A stretch of 64,000 nucleotides of DNA from Sphaerochaeta sp. Phil3 (GCA_001940825.1 MSGT01000046.1:1-64000); one strand, 5' to 3'. Positions 9,262-18,626 are shown, counted from the stretch's first letter. The notes: generated by a model not told the origin, from the sequence alone. Translations and numbers: made by a program.

Positions 9262-10221
9262 ATGATAGTCTGCATTGGGGAGTCCCTCATAGATGTCGTG
9301 GATGGTGAGAACCATGTTGGAGGGTGCCCCTTGAACGTGGCTTTGGCTGCCTCCCGACTAGGGGCGTCAGTGGCCTTGTTTTCAAAGATATCCCAAGATT
9401 CCATGGGAAGACTCATTCTGGAGACCCTCATTGACAACTGTATAATGTTCGATCCTCCGATGTGTTCAAGCCATCTTCCTACAATGAAGGGCCATGCCGT
9501 TGTGGATGAAAATGGCTGTGCCTCCTACAAGTTCGACTGGGAAGGCTCAGCGACCGTTTCTTTTACGCATAAGGAGCTTGAAAACGCATTCTCAGTCATG
9601 ACGGACATAGACTTCGTCATGACAGGCTCCCTTGGAACCGTATTGCCTCCTGGCTGTGATGAGATTTTCCCTGCCATATCCACAATAGAACCAAAGCCTG
9701 TTGTGTTCTACGACCCAAATGTAAGGCCTGCGGTGATAGCCTGTATGGAGGACTTTGGGCGAAAAATGTTGGAATATACGGCCAAAAGCGACATAGTTAA
9801 GGTAAGTGACGATGATTTAGCTTTGGTGTATGGATCCAAAGATGCATATGCAGCGTTAAATGGATTCAAGGTGTTCTGCAAGGACAACAACGTCCATTTG
9901 ATAGTCACGAAAGGCTCCAAGGGCTCCACTTGGTTCGCTCCTTCGTTCACGGTCGATGTCCCCGCTGCGGAGGCCAAGGACGTTGTGGATACGATAGGTT
10001 GCGGAGATACCTTCGACGGTGCGATCCTCATGCAGCTTCAGAAAATGAAGGATGATATGAATCTTCCTTCTTCAACACCGCGTGCCGTTTTGGACTCCCT
10101 TGGACCTGAGGACGTGAGACGCATGCTTGTGTTCGCCTCAAAGGCATCGGCCTTGAACTGCCTGGAGAAGGGGTGCAACCCTCCTCGTTTGGTTGATGTG
10201 ATGTCTTGTCAGACAACTTAA
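9262..10221 (+). CDS. PfkB-family carbohydrate kinase (fructokinase-like)
   Basis: Ribokinase-fold sugar kinase of 319 aa, likely phosphorylating a ketose or related sugar. The N-terminal signature GGCPLNVALAASRLG and the C-terminal ATP/catalytic motif DTIGCGDTFDGA are clear. The usual anion-hole sequence is GAGD; here the second residue is Cys (GCGD), which keeps the catalytic Asp. The order and spacing resemble fructokinase ScrK, but substrate cannot be fixed. The ATG at 9262 has GGAGGTGG upstream; the frame is open earlier without a ribosome site. The htrA-like gene follows from its own promoter, which overlaps the end of this gene. Confidence 0.85.
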   Translation: MIVCIGESLIDVVDGENHVGGCPLNVALAASRLGASVALFSKISQDSMGRLILETLIDNCIMFDPPMCSSHLPTMKGHAVVDENGCASYKFDWEGSATVSFTHKELENAFSVMTDIDFVMTGSLGTVLPPGCDEIFPAISTIEPKPVVFYDPNVRPAVIACMEDFGRKMLEYTAKSDIVKVSDDDLALVYGSKDAYAALNGFKVFCKDNNVHLIVTKGSKGSTWFAPSFTVDVPAAEAKDVVDTIGCGDTFDGAILMQLQKMKDDMNLPSSTPRAVLDSLGPEDVRRMLVFASKASALNCLEKGCNPPRLVDVMSCQTT

Positions 10222-10235
10222 TTTTCATGTAGTAT
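10206..10235 (+). promoter_or_regulatory. Promoter giving a leaderless htrA-like mRNA
   Basis: TTGTCA (10206-10211), an 18-bp spacer and TAGTAT (10230-10235), then only six bases before the ATG at 10242. There is no Shine-Dalgarno sequence, so transcription would begin at or next to the start codon. Confidence 0.5.
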
Positions 10236-10241
10236 TTCAAT

Positions 10242-11525
10242 ATGAAGACAAAGAGCTTGGTAGTCAGAATAGCCATTGTCTCATTGGCAGTGGTTCTGGC
10301 GGTTGTCATAGGGTATTTCCTTGTAAGGTGGACGGTTGCAATCGAGTCGAAGCAAAGGCAGGCCCAGCTTAGGGATGCACTTCAAGATGTGATCGATGCC
10401 TCTGGTGAGCGAGGGCTTCTTGAAATGGCCGGCGTTCCTGTGAACAACATCTTCTATGGTGATACGGGTGTGACGCTCTTTCAGGGTGACGAAGCCTCTT
10501 GGAACTACAGTGCGGCCGAGCTTCAGAACATGAGCATTTTCCAAAAGTGCAACCAAGCTGTAGTCCATATAGAGACCAAGGTCTCGAACGACTCCTCCTA
10601 TTTCGATGCCGTTCCTACTGGCGATACGGGATCCGGATTCCTCGTTTCCGCAGATGGTCTCATAGTTACGAACGAACACGTCATAACTGATGCGTCTGTA
10701 ATAACGGTATCTCTTTACGATGGCTCTGTCTACGAAGCTGGATTGGTTGGAATCGACAGCGAGAACGACATTGCGGTGATTCGCATAAACGTTGACGAGG
10801 GCACTCAGTTGAGCTACCTTGAGTTCGGCGATTCCAGTACGCTTTCAGTAGGGCAGAAGGTCCTTGCGATAGGAAACCCGTTTGGCTACGACAGAACCAT
10901 GGTCACAGGTATAATATCGGGCTTGAGCAGGCCTATCAGGGACGAGGACGGCAAGGTCCTCCTTGGCATGATCCAGACCGATGCCCCCATAAACCCCGGC
11001 AATTCAGGTGGTCCTCTTCTCAATACGAAGGGGCAGGTGATTGGCATAAACACAGCAATTTACTCGACAAGTGGAACCAGTCAGGGCATGAACTTTGCAG
11101 TTGCATCGAACACTGCAAAGGCATCAGTCAATGACCTTGTGAAGTATGGAAAGGTCAGTCGTGGCTGGCTTGACATAGTCCCTGTACAGCTTTCCCAATC
11201 AATAGTGGACTATGCAGGACTCAAAGTATCGAAGGGCCTTCTGGTAAGCCAGGTGGTTCCAGGCGGAAAGGCTGACAGTGCAGGCCTCAAGGGCGGGACC
11301 TCCCAGGTTCTGTACGGTTCGTCCGTGATATATCTTGGCGGGGATGTGATAACACAGGTCAACGATGTGGACATAGAGGAATACAATGATCTCTTCACGG
11401 CGCTTTCGAATACTAGACCTGGAGACAAGGTGTCGGTTGTTGTGAACCGCAATGGTTCAAGCGTTAAGCTCAGCATTGAACTTGTCGAACGTAACGACGA
11501 GAACCTTGGGTGGATAACGCAGTAG
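10242..11525 (+). CDS. HtrA/DegP-like membrane-anchored serine protease
   Basis: Periplasmic quality-control protease of 427 aa. An N-terminal signal anchor (residues ~6-30) precedes a linker. The trypsin-like domain has the triad H146 (VTNEHVITD), D176 (ENDIAVIRI) and S255 (NPGNSGGPL). One PDZ domain follows at ~315-415 (GLLVSQVVPGGKADSAGLKGG). A single PDZ and a retained anchor resemble DegS-type or Gram-positive HtrA rather than DegP, which has two PDZ domains. The gene lacks a ribosome binding site and appears to be transcribed as leaderless mRNA. It is followed by uvrB after 16 bp and may share transcripts with it. Confidence 0.92.
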   Translation: MKTKSLVVRIAIVSLAVVLAVVIGYFLVRWTVAIESKQRQAQLRDALQDVIDASGERGLLEMAGVPVNNIFYGDTGVTLFQGDEASWNYSAAELQNMSIFQKCNQAVVHIETKVSNDSSYFDAVPTGDTGSGFLVSADGLIVTNEHVITDASVITVSLYDGSVYEAGLVGIDSENDIAVIRINVDEGTQLSYLEFGDSSTLSVGQKVLAIGNPFGYDRTMVTGIISGLSRPIRDEDGKVLLGMIQTDAPINPGNSGGPLLNTKGQVIGINTAIYSTSGTSQGMNFAVASNTAKASVNDLVKYGKVSRGWLDIVPVQLSQSIVDYAGLKVSKGLLVSQVVPGGKADSAGLKGGTSQVLYGSSVIYLGGDVITQVNDVDIEEYNDLFTALSNTRPGDKVSVVVNRNGSSVKLSIELVERNDENLGWITQ

Positions 11526-11541
11526 ATTCGAGGGATTACCT

Positions 11542-13704
11542 ATGCAGACATACGAAGAAAACGAAGGGCTCAATGATGGAATGCCGGAAGGCGGAATGGA
11601 AAGCGGGAAGGAATATGTAAGCCAAGACTGCGAATTCCAAGGCGAAGGACGACTTGATTCCTCCTGGGGAGGAGACCTTGTCCAGAACATACATGGTGCC
11701 GTCAAATGGATGGACAAGCCGTTTGTCGTACACTCTCCATTTGAGACTTCAGGGGACCAGCAACAGGCCATAGACAAGTTGTCCCAGGGGGTCCTTGATG
11801 GCGACCGCTACCAAACCCTCAAAGGCGTAACGGGGTCCGGAAAGACGTACACCATGGCAAAAATCATAGAGAAGGTGCAGCGTCCTACCCTTATTCTGTC
11901 CCATAACAAGACCCTTGCCGCTCAGCTTTACAAGGAGTTCAAGTCCTTCTTTCCTGAAAACAGGGTGGAGTACTTCGTGTCCACATACGACTACTATCAG
12001 CCAGAGGCATACGTTCCAGGGAAGGACCTGTACATAGAGAAGGACGCCGACGTAAACGAAGAGATCGACCGCATGAGGCTCTCCGCCTCTTTCTCTCTCA
12101 TGGAGCGGCGTGACGTTATAGTCGTTTCCACCGTATCCTGCATATTCAGCCTTGCAAACCCTGTTTCGTTGCGTGATATGACCCATGTATTCCGTACCGG
12201 CATGCTTTTCGATCACAAGGCGGAGCTTGAGCAGCTTACCAGAATGCAGTACGAACGCAACGACATGGTCCTTACTCGTGGCTGCTTCAAGGTTCATGGG
12301 GATGTCATTGAGATATTCCCCCCGTATCTGGAGAATGCGGTGAGGATAACACTGGATTGGGATACCATAGAGTCCATCCAGTGGTTCGATCCAATCTCTG
12401 GCGAAAGGCAGAACAGGCAGGACTGCTTCACATTGTATCCTGCAAAGCAGTTCGTAATGCCAAAGGAACAGGTCATAGCCGCTCTTGGCCGTATACGAAG
12501 CGAGATGGAGAGCCAATACGAGCATTTCATGAACACAGGTCATCCCCTTGAAGCAGAGAGGATAAAGACACGCGTCGAGTACGATTTGGAGATGCTTCAG
12601 GAGCTTGGCTACTGTTCTGGAATAGAGAACTATTCAAGGCCTCTTTCGAACCGTGCACCTGGTGAGCGACCTGCAGTGCTTCTTGACTACTTCCAGCCGG
12701 ATTTCCTCACCTTCATAGACGAATCCCATGTGACGCTCCCTCAGATAGGGGCTATGTACGAAGGCGACCATTCAAGAAAGCTCAACCTCGTGCAGTATGG
12801 ATTCAGGCTGCCATCAGCTTTGGACAACAGACCACTCAAGTACGACGAGTTCGACAAGGTTGCAGGGCAGCGCATATTCGTGTCTGCAACGCCCGGAAAG
12901 ATAGAGAAGGAGCTGTCGTCTCAGATCGTGACACAGGTCATAAGACCTACTGGTCTTCTTGACCCTGAAATCATCGTGCGTCCAACGGAAGGCCAAATGG
13001 AGAACCTCCTTGGAGAGATACGAAAGCGCACGTCCGTTGGTGAAAGGGTCCTTGTCACGACGCTTACCAAACGCATGGCAGAGGACATTGCTGACTTCTT
13101 GGCCTCAAAGGGAGTGAAGGTCCGCTACCTGCACTCCGAGATAGACACCATAGAAAGGGTTGAGATCCTCAAGGAGCTCAGAGCAGGAAAGTTCGATGTA
13201 CTGGTTGGAATCAACCTCCTTAGGGAGGGCTTGGACCTTCCAGAAGTCTCTCTCGTCGCTATCCTTGATGCCGACAAGATTGGATTCCTCCGTAGCACGA
13301 CATCCCTCATCCAGACGATAGGCCGCGCCGCAAGGAACGTGAACGGAAAGGTCATCATGTACGCGGACCGCATGAGCGATGCAATGGAGGAGGCTATAAC
13401 CGAGACCCGCGAGCGCCGTGCCATTCAGATGCGATACAACGAAGAGCACAATATAACGCCGCGCTCGATAGTAAAGGCCGTCGAGGACATCCTCGAAAGG
13501 GAGAAGACCGATGCCGTTGAGAACAGCAAACAGGATGTCAAAATCATCAAGGCTGGCTACAACCTACTCAATGCAGCAGAGCGCAAACGTTGCATAAAGG
13601 ATCTTGAGACCCAGATGCTTCAGGCTGCCAAAGACCTTGAATTCGAGAGGGCCGCTCTCCTTAGAGACGAGATCCAAAACATCAAAAAACTAAAACTTGA
13701 TTAA
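11542..13704 (+). CDS. uvrB: Excinuclease ABC subunit UvrB
   Basis: DNA damage-verifying helicase-like subunit of nucleotide excision repair, 720 aa. Walker A GVTGSGKT (95-102), the beta-hairpin region (STYDYYQPEAYVP), motif II FIDESHVT, motif VI QTIGRAARN and a C-terminal UVR domain (last ~35 residues) that contacts UvrC are all present. UvrB usually has about 660-680 aa; this one has some 56 extra acidic, glycine-rich residues at the N terminus. GAGGG sits 8 nt before the ATG at 11542, supporting the long form. An internal ATG at 11710 would give the canonical start (MDKPFVVHSPF) but lacks a good ribosome site. Confidence 0.97.
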   Translation: MQTYEENEGLNDGMPEGGMESGKEYVSQDCEFQGEGRLDSSWGGDLVQNIHGAVKWMDKPFVVHSPFETSGDQQQAIDKLSQGVLDGDRYQTLKGVTGSGKTYTMAKIIEKVQRPTLILSHNKTLAAQLYKEFKSFFPENRVEYFVSTYDYYQPEAYVPGKDLYIEKDADVNEEIDRMRLSASFSLMERRDVIVVSTVSCIFSLANPVSLRDMTHVFRTGMLFDHKAELEQLTRMQYERNDMVLTRGCFKVHGDVIEIFPPYLENAVRITLDWDTIESIQWFDPISGERQNRQDCFTLYPAKQFVMPKEQVIAALGRIRSEMESQYEHFMNTGHPLEAERIKTRVEYDLEMLQELGYCSGIENYSRPLSNRAPGERPAVLLDYFQPDFLTFIDESHVTLPQIGAMYEGDHSRKLNLVQYGFRLPSALDNRPLKYDEFDKVAGQRIFVSATPGKIEKELSSQIVTQVIRPTGLLDPEIIVRPTEGQMENLLGEIRKRTSVGERVLVTTLTKRMAEDIADFLASKGVKVRYLHSEIDTIERVEILKELRAGKFDVLVGINLLREGLDLPEVSLVAILDADKIGFLRSTTSLIQTIGRAARNVNGKVIMYADRMSDAMEEAITETRERRAIQMRYNEEHNITPRSIVKAVEDILEREKTDAVENSKQDVKIIKAGYNLLNAAERKRCIKDLETQMLQAAKDLEFERAALLRDEIQNIKKLKLD

Positions 13705-13725
13705 AACAACACTCTGCATTACAAT
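13697..13725 (+). promoter_or_regulatory. Promoter of the 13773 gene
   Basis: TTGATT (13697-13702), 17-bp spacer, TACAAT (13720-13725). The -35 box overlaps the uvrB stop codon. The predicted start leaves a leader of about 40 nt with GAGGCGGG before the ATG. Confidence 0.55.
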
Positions 13726-13772
13726 GATTTAGAAAGGTATGAAACTCTAAATAGAAACATTGTGAGGCGGGT

Positions 13773-14606
13773 ATGTCCAAGAAGAACAAGGTTGTGAAGT
13801 TGGGGTCCAAGAACAGAGAAAAGGGGAGAAGGGGTTTTGTCGTCTACAACGGAGTGGAGATGACGAGGGCGGAAAGGGAAGCCTTCCTTAGGGCTCAGTC
13901 AAGCGACAGACCTGAACGAGTCAAGGAAACCAAAGGACCTAAGCTCAAGAAGGGCACCAAGGTCGCCGAGCCAAGACACAGCAAACTGTTCAACCTCCTG
14001 CATCCCAATAGAAAGCAGACGACCGTTCCTGACCTCAAGTCCGTGGATGTCTCTGCATACAATGCAAAGAAGAGCGAGAGTAAGGAAGCCTCGAAGAAAG
14101 CCTCCGTCATTGAGGAGGTGCCTCCAGTCGAGAAAACTGAAGTGGTCGAGGAAGTGGACGATGCCTCTTCCCCAATAACGATAAGCAACGCAAAGAAGCG
14201 TATAAGTCCAAATTTCGTCAAGAGGGTTGGGACCATATCAGCAAAGAGCTGCGATGAGCTCATACTTGAAGATTCCAAACTTGCACAGGAGATTGCCCAT
14301 ATAGACAAGTCGATTGCAAAGGCAAAGACCCCAAAGGATGCTTCCGATGAGACCAGGTCTCAGTTGTCTGCAGAGAGGAAGGCTCTAAGGGCCAAAAAGG
14401 CAAAGCTTGTGGCAAAGCGGGACATAAACAAGGAAAAGGCCATGGCCCTTGAAAAGGCATCCGACGGCTACTGCGACATCTATAGACTGCTTACCGGAAA
14501 CGAGCTTTCGCTGCGAAAGACTGAAAGGATAAACGAGTATGCGAGCCTTTCTTCTGAGCAGGAACAGGAAGTGCTTGATTCCCTTTGGGCCAAACAGAAG
14601 GGCTGA
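13773..14606 (+). CDS. Basic, coiled-coil hypothetical protein, 277 aa
   Basis: I do not recognise a family. The first ~100 residues are very basic (KKNKVVKLGSKNREKGRRG), followed by a Lys/Glu/Ser/Val-rich linker (EEVPPVEKTEVVEEVDD). A helical, probably coiled-coil part at ~150-245 is rich in Ala, Lys and Glu. There is no signal peptide or membrane span. GAGGCGGG precedes the ATG. The composition suggests a nucleic-acid or ribosome-associated protein, but this is only inferred from charge. Its stop lies 3 bp from the convergent ABC ATPase stop, with no terminator between them. Confidence 0.75.
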   Translation: MSKKNKVVKLGSKNREKGRRGFVVYNGVEMTRAEREAFLRAQSSDRPERVKETKGPKLKKGTKVAEPRHSKLFNLLHPNRKQTTVPDLKSVDVSAYNAKKSESKEASKKASVIEEVPPVEKTEVVEEVDDASSPITISNAKKRISPNFVKRVGTISAKSCDELILEDSKLAQEIAHIDKSIAKAKTPKDASDETRSQLSAERKALRAKKAKLVAKRDINKEKAMALEKASDGYCDIYRLLTGNELSLRKTERINEYASLSSEQEQEVLDSLWAKQKG

Positions 14607-14609
14607 TGC

Positions 14610-15674
14610 CTAGTGCGTCAGCTTTCCGTTGTTGAACTCCAATATCTTTGTCATTCTAATGCCGGCAGTAAGGGTGTCGCCCATTGGTTTGTATGTGGTG
14701 TATGCCTTTATTGTATGACCATCGTACTGCGCTGTCACCAAATACTCCTTACCCATGTACTCACAACGCATTATCTTTGCGTTTTCAAATCTTAGATGTG
14801 GATAGAATTCCGGAAACGGAAGGCTTGGTATATCGTTGACAACCATGTCTTCAGGTCGGAAGAACAGTTTGTGTTCAGGCCCAAAGCATTGGTAGATCAC
14901 CTTTGAACGATCTGTCTCGGGAACCCTCAAGGTCTTTAGGATTATCTCGTAGGGGAGAATGTTGCATTCTCCCATGAATGTTGCAACGAACTCGGTTCCA
15001 GGCCGTCTGTATATTTCTTCAGGAGTGCCAATCTGTTCTATCTTGCCATTGTTGAGTATTATCATGCGGTCAGACACGCTCAGGGCCTCTTCCTGGTCAT
15101 GCGTCACATACAGCGTCGTGGTTCCAGTCTTTCTTTGAATATCCCTTATCTCCTTGCGTAGGCTCACCCTTAGCTTCGCATCAAGGGCGGACAGCGGTTC
15201 GTCTAGAAGAAGTACGTTTGGTTTTGATGCAAGCGCCCTTGCAAGCGCAATCCTTTGCTTCTCCCCTCCGGACATTTCGTCTATATGTCGTTTCTCGTAG
15301 CCTGAGAGGTTCACAAGTTCCAGAAGCCTGCGGACTTCTCCTGTAATCTCATCCTTGTGCATCTTGAGGTTCTTCATTGGGTAGGCTATGTTCTGCTCAA
15401 CGTTCATGTGGGGAAAAAGCGCATAGTCTTGGAACACGAATCCAACCTTCCTCTGGTCTGGATTCAGGTTCGTGACATCGTTTCCATCTATAAGGATGTT
15501 GCCGCTTTGTGGTTTGAGAAGGCCGCTTATCAGTGACAGCGCCGTGCTTTTCCCACTGCCGGAAGGGCCAATGAGGGAAACCAGCTCCCCTTTGCCAATG
15601 GAGAAGTCAAGCTCCATTGTGAACTGTGGGTATGAAACCTTTATGTTTCTGCAACTCAAACCGTACTCAGACAT
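14610..15674 (-). CDS. ABC transporter ATP-binding protein (thiamine-type importer)
   Basis: Cytosolic ATPase of a binding-protein-dependent importer, 354 aa. Walker A GPSGSGKST (near 36-44), Q loop FVFQDYALFP, signature MSGGEKQRIALARALA, Walker B NVLLLDEPLSALDA and the switch histidine (YVTHDQEE) are intact. A C-terminal TOBE-like extension of ~120 aa makes it more like FbpC/PotA than ThiQ, which has ~230 aa and no such domain. It is the last gene of a unit with the binding protein and fused permease and overlaps the permease by 8 bp. AAAGGAG lies before the start. The ligand is inferred from the binding protein. Confidence 0.9.
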   Translation of the reverse strand: MSEYGLSCRNIKVSYPQFTMELDFSIGKGELVSLIGPSGSGKSTALSLISGLLKPQSGNILIDGNDVTNLNPDQRKVGFVFQDYALFPHMNVEQNIAYPMKNLKMHKDEITGEVRRLLELVNLSGYEKRHIDEMSGGEKQRIALARALASKPNVLLLDEPLSALDAKLRVSLRKEIRDIQRKTGTTTLYVTHDQEEALSVSDRMIILNNGKIEQIGTPEEIYRRPGTEFVATFMGECNILPYEIILKTLRVPETDRSKVIYQCFGPEHKLFFRPEDMVVNDIPSLPFPEFYPHLRFENAKIMRCEYMGKEYLVTAQYDGHTIKAYTTYKPMGDTLTAGIRMTKILEFNNGKLTH

Positions 15675-17316
15675 AGCTTCTCCTTTTCAAAGTCTCGCTT
15701 ATGAAGAACACCACGAAACATACCAGAATGAGAATGCATCCTAAAGCGCACGCTCCCTGATAGTTGTATGATGAAATGAGTCTATATATTTGTATTGGAA
15801 TCGTCTGCATGCTTGTGGTTCCAAGAAGGAGTGTGGCATTGAGCTCTCCCATGCTCATTGCAAACGAGAACACCATGCCCGTGAGCATGGCAGGCATGAG
15901 TATTGGTCTAATGACCTTCCTGAACGTCTGGCGTGCACCAAAGCCCAATGTGTACGAAGCGTTCACAAGGTTTTCAGGGATCTTCCTGTACACAGGGAGG
16001 ATCGTTCTCACTACGAACGGCATGGTTATCACACAGTGGGCCAGGACAACCAACACGAACGGAGGCATGAACTTCATGTACTTGGATACTATAAAGTAAC
16101 TGAGCCCAACTATTACGGAGCTCGTCACCATGGGAAGCATTACAGCAACGTCGGTTGCGACTCCCGCTTTGTTTGATCTTGCAATGCTTGTGCATATACG
16201 CAGTGCCGCAGCCGTTGCCAGGAGCGACGACGCCAAGGCTATTGCAACGCTTGCAGCCACAGCCTTTAGGTTGGAGCTTCCTGCTGCGAACAGCCTTTCG
16301 TATGCCGCAAGCGAGAACGTGAGACCTCCTGAGCGGGTTGCATTTCCAAGAAGGGATCTTGCCACTATGCTGAGTATTGGGCATAGGATGAAAAGCAAGG
16401 AGAATACGAGGTATATGACTATGCCAAGATGCTGTCCAAAGCCCCTTGGCTTACGTTCGAGTTTTACGTTTTGGTTTCCAAGCGCTTCGCCGTGGTTCTG
16501 CTTCCTTTGGGCTGCGGAGTATACGAACATGACGACGACTGCCACCAGCATTGAGAAGAGGCTGAGTGCACAGGCCCTGCCAGTGTCCATGCTTATGCGC
16601 GCAAGGCGGTATATCTCGACCTCAGTGGTGGTAAGCGAAGGTCCTCCTCCAAGGACGAGTATGATTGCAAAGCTTGTGAAGCAGAAAAGGAATACAAGCG
16701 ATGCCGCACTTAGGATCGAAGGTGCGAGGCGGGGTAGTGTGATGGTCCTAAAGACCTTGGCTCTCTTCGAGCCAAGAGTCGATGCTGCGCTTTCGCATGA
16801 GCTGTCAAGCCTTTGCCAGTAGTCTCCCACTATGGACACGACTACTGGGAAGTTGTAGAAGGCATGTGCAAGAAGCACAGCCGTGAAGGAGTAGAGTATT
16901 CTAAGAGGTGGCTCCTTAAGTCCAAACACGGCCATGATAGCTTTGTTCAGGAAGCCGCTGTTGCCGTAGAAGATTACGAATCCCAGGACTACAAGGATTG
17001 AAGGAAGCACGAACGGGATGGTGTACAGGGTCTTGAGAAGTCGTTTTCCAGGGAACCTGTACGTAGTCATGAGATACGCCCCTGGAAGACCTATGAGCAG
17101 TGAGGCGAGTGTGCTGCATAGTGCCTGTATGAGCGTGAACGCCATTATCCTCAGATAATAGGGGTCTGTGAACGTGCTTGCTATGAGTGAGAACGAAAAG
17201 CCTCCGTCAACGACGAAGGCCTGTCCAAGTGTCATGCATACAGGAACAAGGAACAGGACAAGCAGGACCATGAAGCCCGGCAGCGGATATGTACTGTAGA
17301 ACAATTCTCTTTTCAT
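15667..17316 (-). CDS. ABC transporter permease with two fused membrane domains (ThiP/FbpB-like)
   Basis: Inner-membrane channel of the importer, 549 aa and about twelve membrane spans. Two homologous BPD_transp_1 halves sit in one chain. The coupling-loop EAA-type motifs are visible as STLGSKRAKVFRTITLPRLAP in the first half and YTLGFGARQTFRKVIRPILMP in the second. ThiP and FbpB share this fused layout. The start at 17316 is chosen because AGGAG lies 8 nt upstream; the frame is open for 13 more codons without a ribosome site. It lies between the binding protein and the ATPase, overlapping the latter. Confidence 0.9.
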   Translation of the reverse strand: MKRELFYSTYPLPGFMVLLVLFLVPVCMTLGQAFVVDGGFSFSLIASTFTDPYYLRIMAFTLIQALCSTLASLLIGLPGAYLMTTYRFPGKRLLKTLYTIPFVLPSILVVLGFVIFYGNSGFLNKAIMAVFGLKEPPLRILYSFTAVLLAHAFYNFPVVVSIVGDYWQRLDSSCESAASTLGSKRAKVFRTITLPRLAPSILSAASLVFLFCFTSFAIILVLGGGPSLTTTEVEIYRLARISMDTGRACALSLFSMLVAVVVMFVYSAAQRKQNHGEALGNQNVKLERKPRGFGQHLGIVIYLVFSLLFILCPILSIVARSLLGNATRSGGLTFSLAAYERLFAAGSSNLKAVAASVAIALASSLLATAAALRICTSIARSNKAGVATDVAVMLPMVTSSVIVGLSYFIVSKYMKFMPPFVLVVLAHCVITMPFVVRTILPVYRKIPENLVNASYTLGFGARQTFRKVIRPILMPAMLTGMVFSFAMSMGELNATLLLGTTSMQTIPIQIYRLISSYNYQGACALGCILILVCFVVFFISETLKRRSYV

Positions 17317-17389
17317 CTCTGCATCTCCTGTCCCATTCCATTTCGAAGGGTCCATTGCGAAAACAACGAACCCTTTGGATCATTACATT

Positions 17390-18385
17390 CTATAGTACCA
17401 TGGTTTGTGCCCAACGGGTAAGATACTCGTTGGTTTTCTCTACAAAGGCATCTGTGTCGTATTCCACAATCCTGCTTGGCATAAGGGCCGCCTTGAAGGC
17501 CTCTGGAAGCTCAACGCTTCCGTTTGCAGGGAACATTGTGTTGGCTACGGCTATCTGCTCCTGACCCTGGGTGAGGACGAATTCGCAGAACTTCTTGGCG
17601 TTCTCGACGTTCTTCGATGTCTTGAGGATTCCAAGATATTCAGTTGTCTTTACATGTCCGTTTGTAAAATCGATGGCCTGATAGCGGTCCGTGCCTTCAT
17701 AAAGTGCGTGGTACACAGGGCTTGTGGTATAGCTTATGACCAAAGGAGCCTCGCCTTCCGTGAAGAGTCCGTATGAAGAAGACCAGGAATCCCCAATCGT
17801 CAGGGCATTGTCCTTCATTGCCTTCCACCAGTCGAACGCTGCATCCTCTCCAAGTGTGTTGACCGTCCATGCAAGAAGTCCAAGACCTACTGAAGAAGTC
17901 CTTGGGTCTATGAGTATGACCTTGTCCTTGAACTCTGGCTTGGTCAGGTCCTCAAGGCATGTAGGAAGCTCGTGGTCCTTGAAATACTCCATGTCTGCGA
18001 TGAAAGCAAAGAAGCCATAGTCGAACGGCACAAGGTTTCCCTTCTTTCCAACTGAGAGATCAGCCATGCAGTCAGGCTGCCAGTCCAAAAAGAGACTCTG
18101 ATCCACATTTATCGAGTCCGATATTCCAATTACGACGTCAGCAGGGCAGTCTGCACCTTCGTAGACAACCTTCGTATACATCTCAACTGCACCGGATGCC
18201 CCAACTAGGTTGACCTTGATTCCAGTCTGTTCTTCAAAGGCCTTGACTATATCGTTTCCAGGACCCCAATCGCCTGTGAATGAATCGTAGGCATAGACTG
18301 TAAGAACCTGTTCGCTCTGTGGCTGTGCGACGACTGGCACCGATACACAGAAAACTGCAACTAAAAGTAAAAGAATCTTCTTCAT
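17390..18385 (-). CDS. thiB: Thiamine/TPP-type ABC substrate-binding protein
   Basis: Periplasmic binding protein of 331 aa with a Sec signal peptide (residues 1-20, cleavage near VVA-QP). The line LTVYAYDSFTGDWGPG, then ADVVIGISDS, PFDYGFFAFIADMEY, DPRTSSVGLGLL, YGLFTEGEAPLVISYTTSPVYHALYE (in parts) and MFPANGSVELP follow the ThiB/TbpA family along the whole length, including the ligand-contacting Tyr/Trp/Asp positions. That family binds thiamine and its phosphates. Strong AAGGAG precedes the ATG. The leader is about 45 nt and contains no THI-box riboswitch, so regulation, if any, must be at the promoter or the small hairpin upstream. Confidence 0.85.
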   Translation of the reverse strand: MKKILLLLVAVFCVSVPVVAQPQSEQVLTVYAYDSFTGDWGPGNDIVKAFEEQTGIKVNLVGASGAVEMYTKVVYEGADCPADVVIGISDSINVDQSLFLDWQPDCMADLSVGKKGNLVPFDYGFFAFIADMEYFKDHELPTCLEDLTKPEFKDKVILIDPRTSSVGLGLLAWTVNTLGEDAAFDWWKAMKDNALTIGDSWSSSYGLFTEGEAPLVISYTTSPVYHALYEGTDRYQAIDFTNGHVKTTEYLGILKTSKNVENAKKFCEFVLTQGQEQIAVANTMFPANGSVELPEAFKAALMPSRIVEYDTDAFVEKTNEYLTRWAQTMVL

Positions 18386-18400
18386 AATGCGCTCTCCTTG

Positions 18401-18423
18401 GAGGACTCTTGCGACTTGTCCTC
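18401..18423 (-). promoter_or_regulatory. Leader hairpin upstream of thiB
   Basis: Minus-strand GAGGAC/GTCCTC stem with an 11-nt loop, located just 5' of the thiB ribosome site (AAGGAG). It could modulate translation. It is too small to be a TPP riboswitch. Confidence 0.35.
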
Positions 18424-18430
18424 GCTACCA

Positions 18431-18458
18431 ATTATGCCCACGCAGTTTTTTTGGTCAA
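18431..18458 (-). promoter_or_regulatory. Promoter of the thiB transport operon
   Basis: Minus-strand TTGACC (18453-18458), 16-bp spacer, CATAAT (18431-18436), about 45 bp before the thiB start codon. Confidence 0.6.
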
Positions 18459-18527
18459 TTGGGTTCTCTTCTTTTTACACACTCATTACAGCCCGATGTT
18501 ATTGCGCTCACTTTGTTCTTCTTTTTC

Positions 18528-18599
18528 TTCCTGTCGTTCTAGCCAGTCTGGTCGCTCTGGTCGTTCCAGCCACTCCAGCCTTTCTTGCCGTTCTAAAAC
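18528..18599. repeat. Degenerate 9-bp tandem array (8 units)
   Basis: Consecutive units TTCCTGTCG, TTCTAGCCA, GTCTGGTCG, CTCTGGTCG, TTCCAGCCA, CTCCAGCCT, TTCTTGCCG and TTCTAAAAC, with consensus near YTCYNGYCR. It is intergenic, between thiB and the poly-G lipoprotein gene, and one of several 9-bp-period arrays in the window. Confidence 0.7.
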
Positions 18600-18626
18600 G
18601 GTCTAAACCATGCTTGCAGGGGACGA

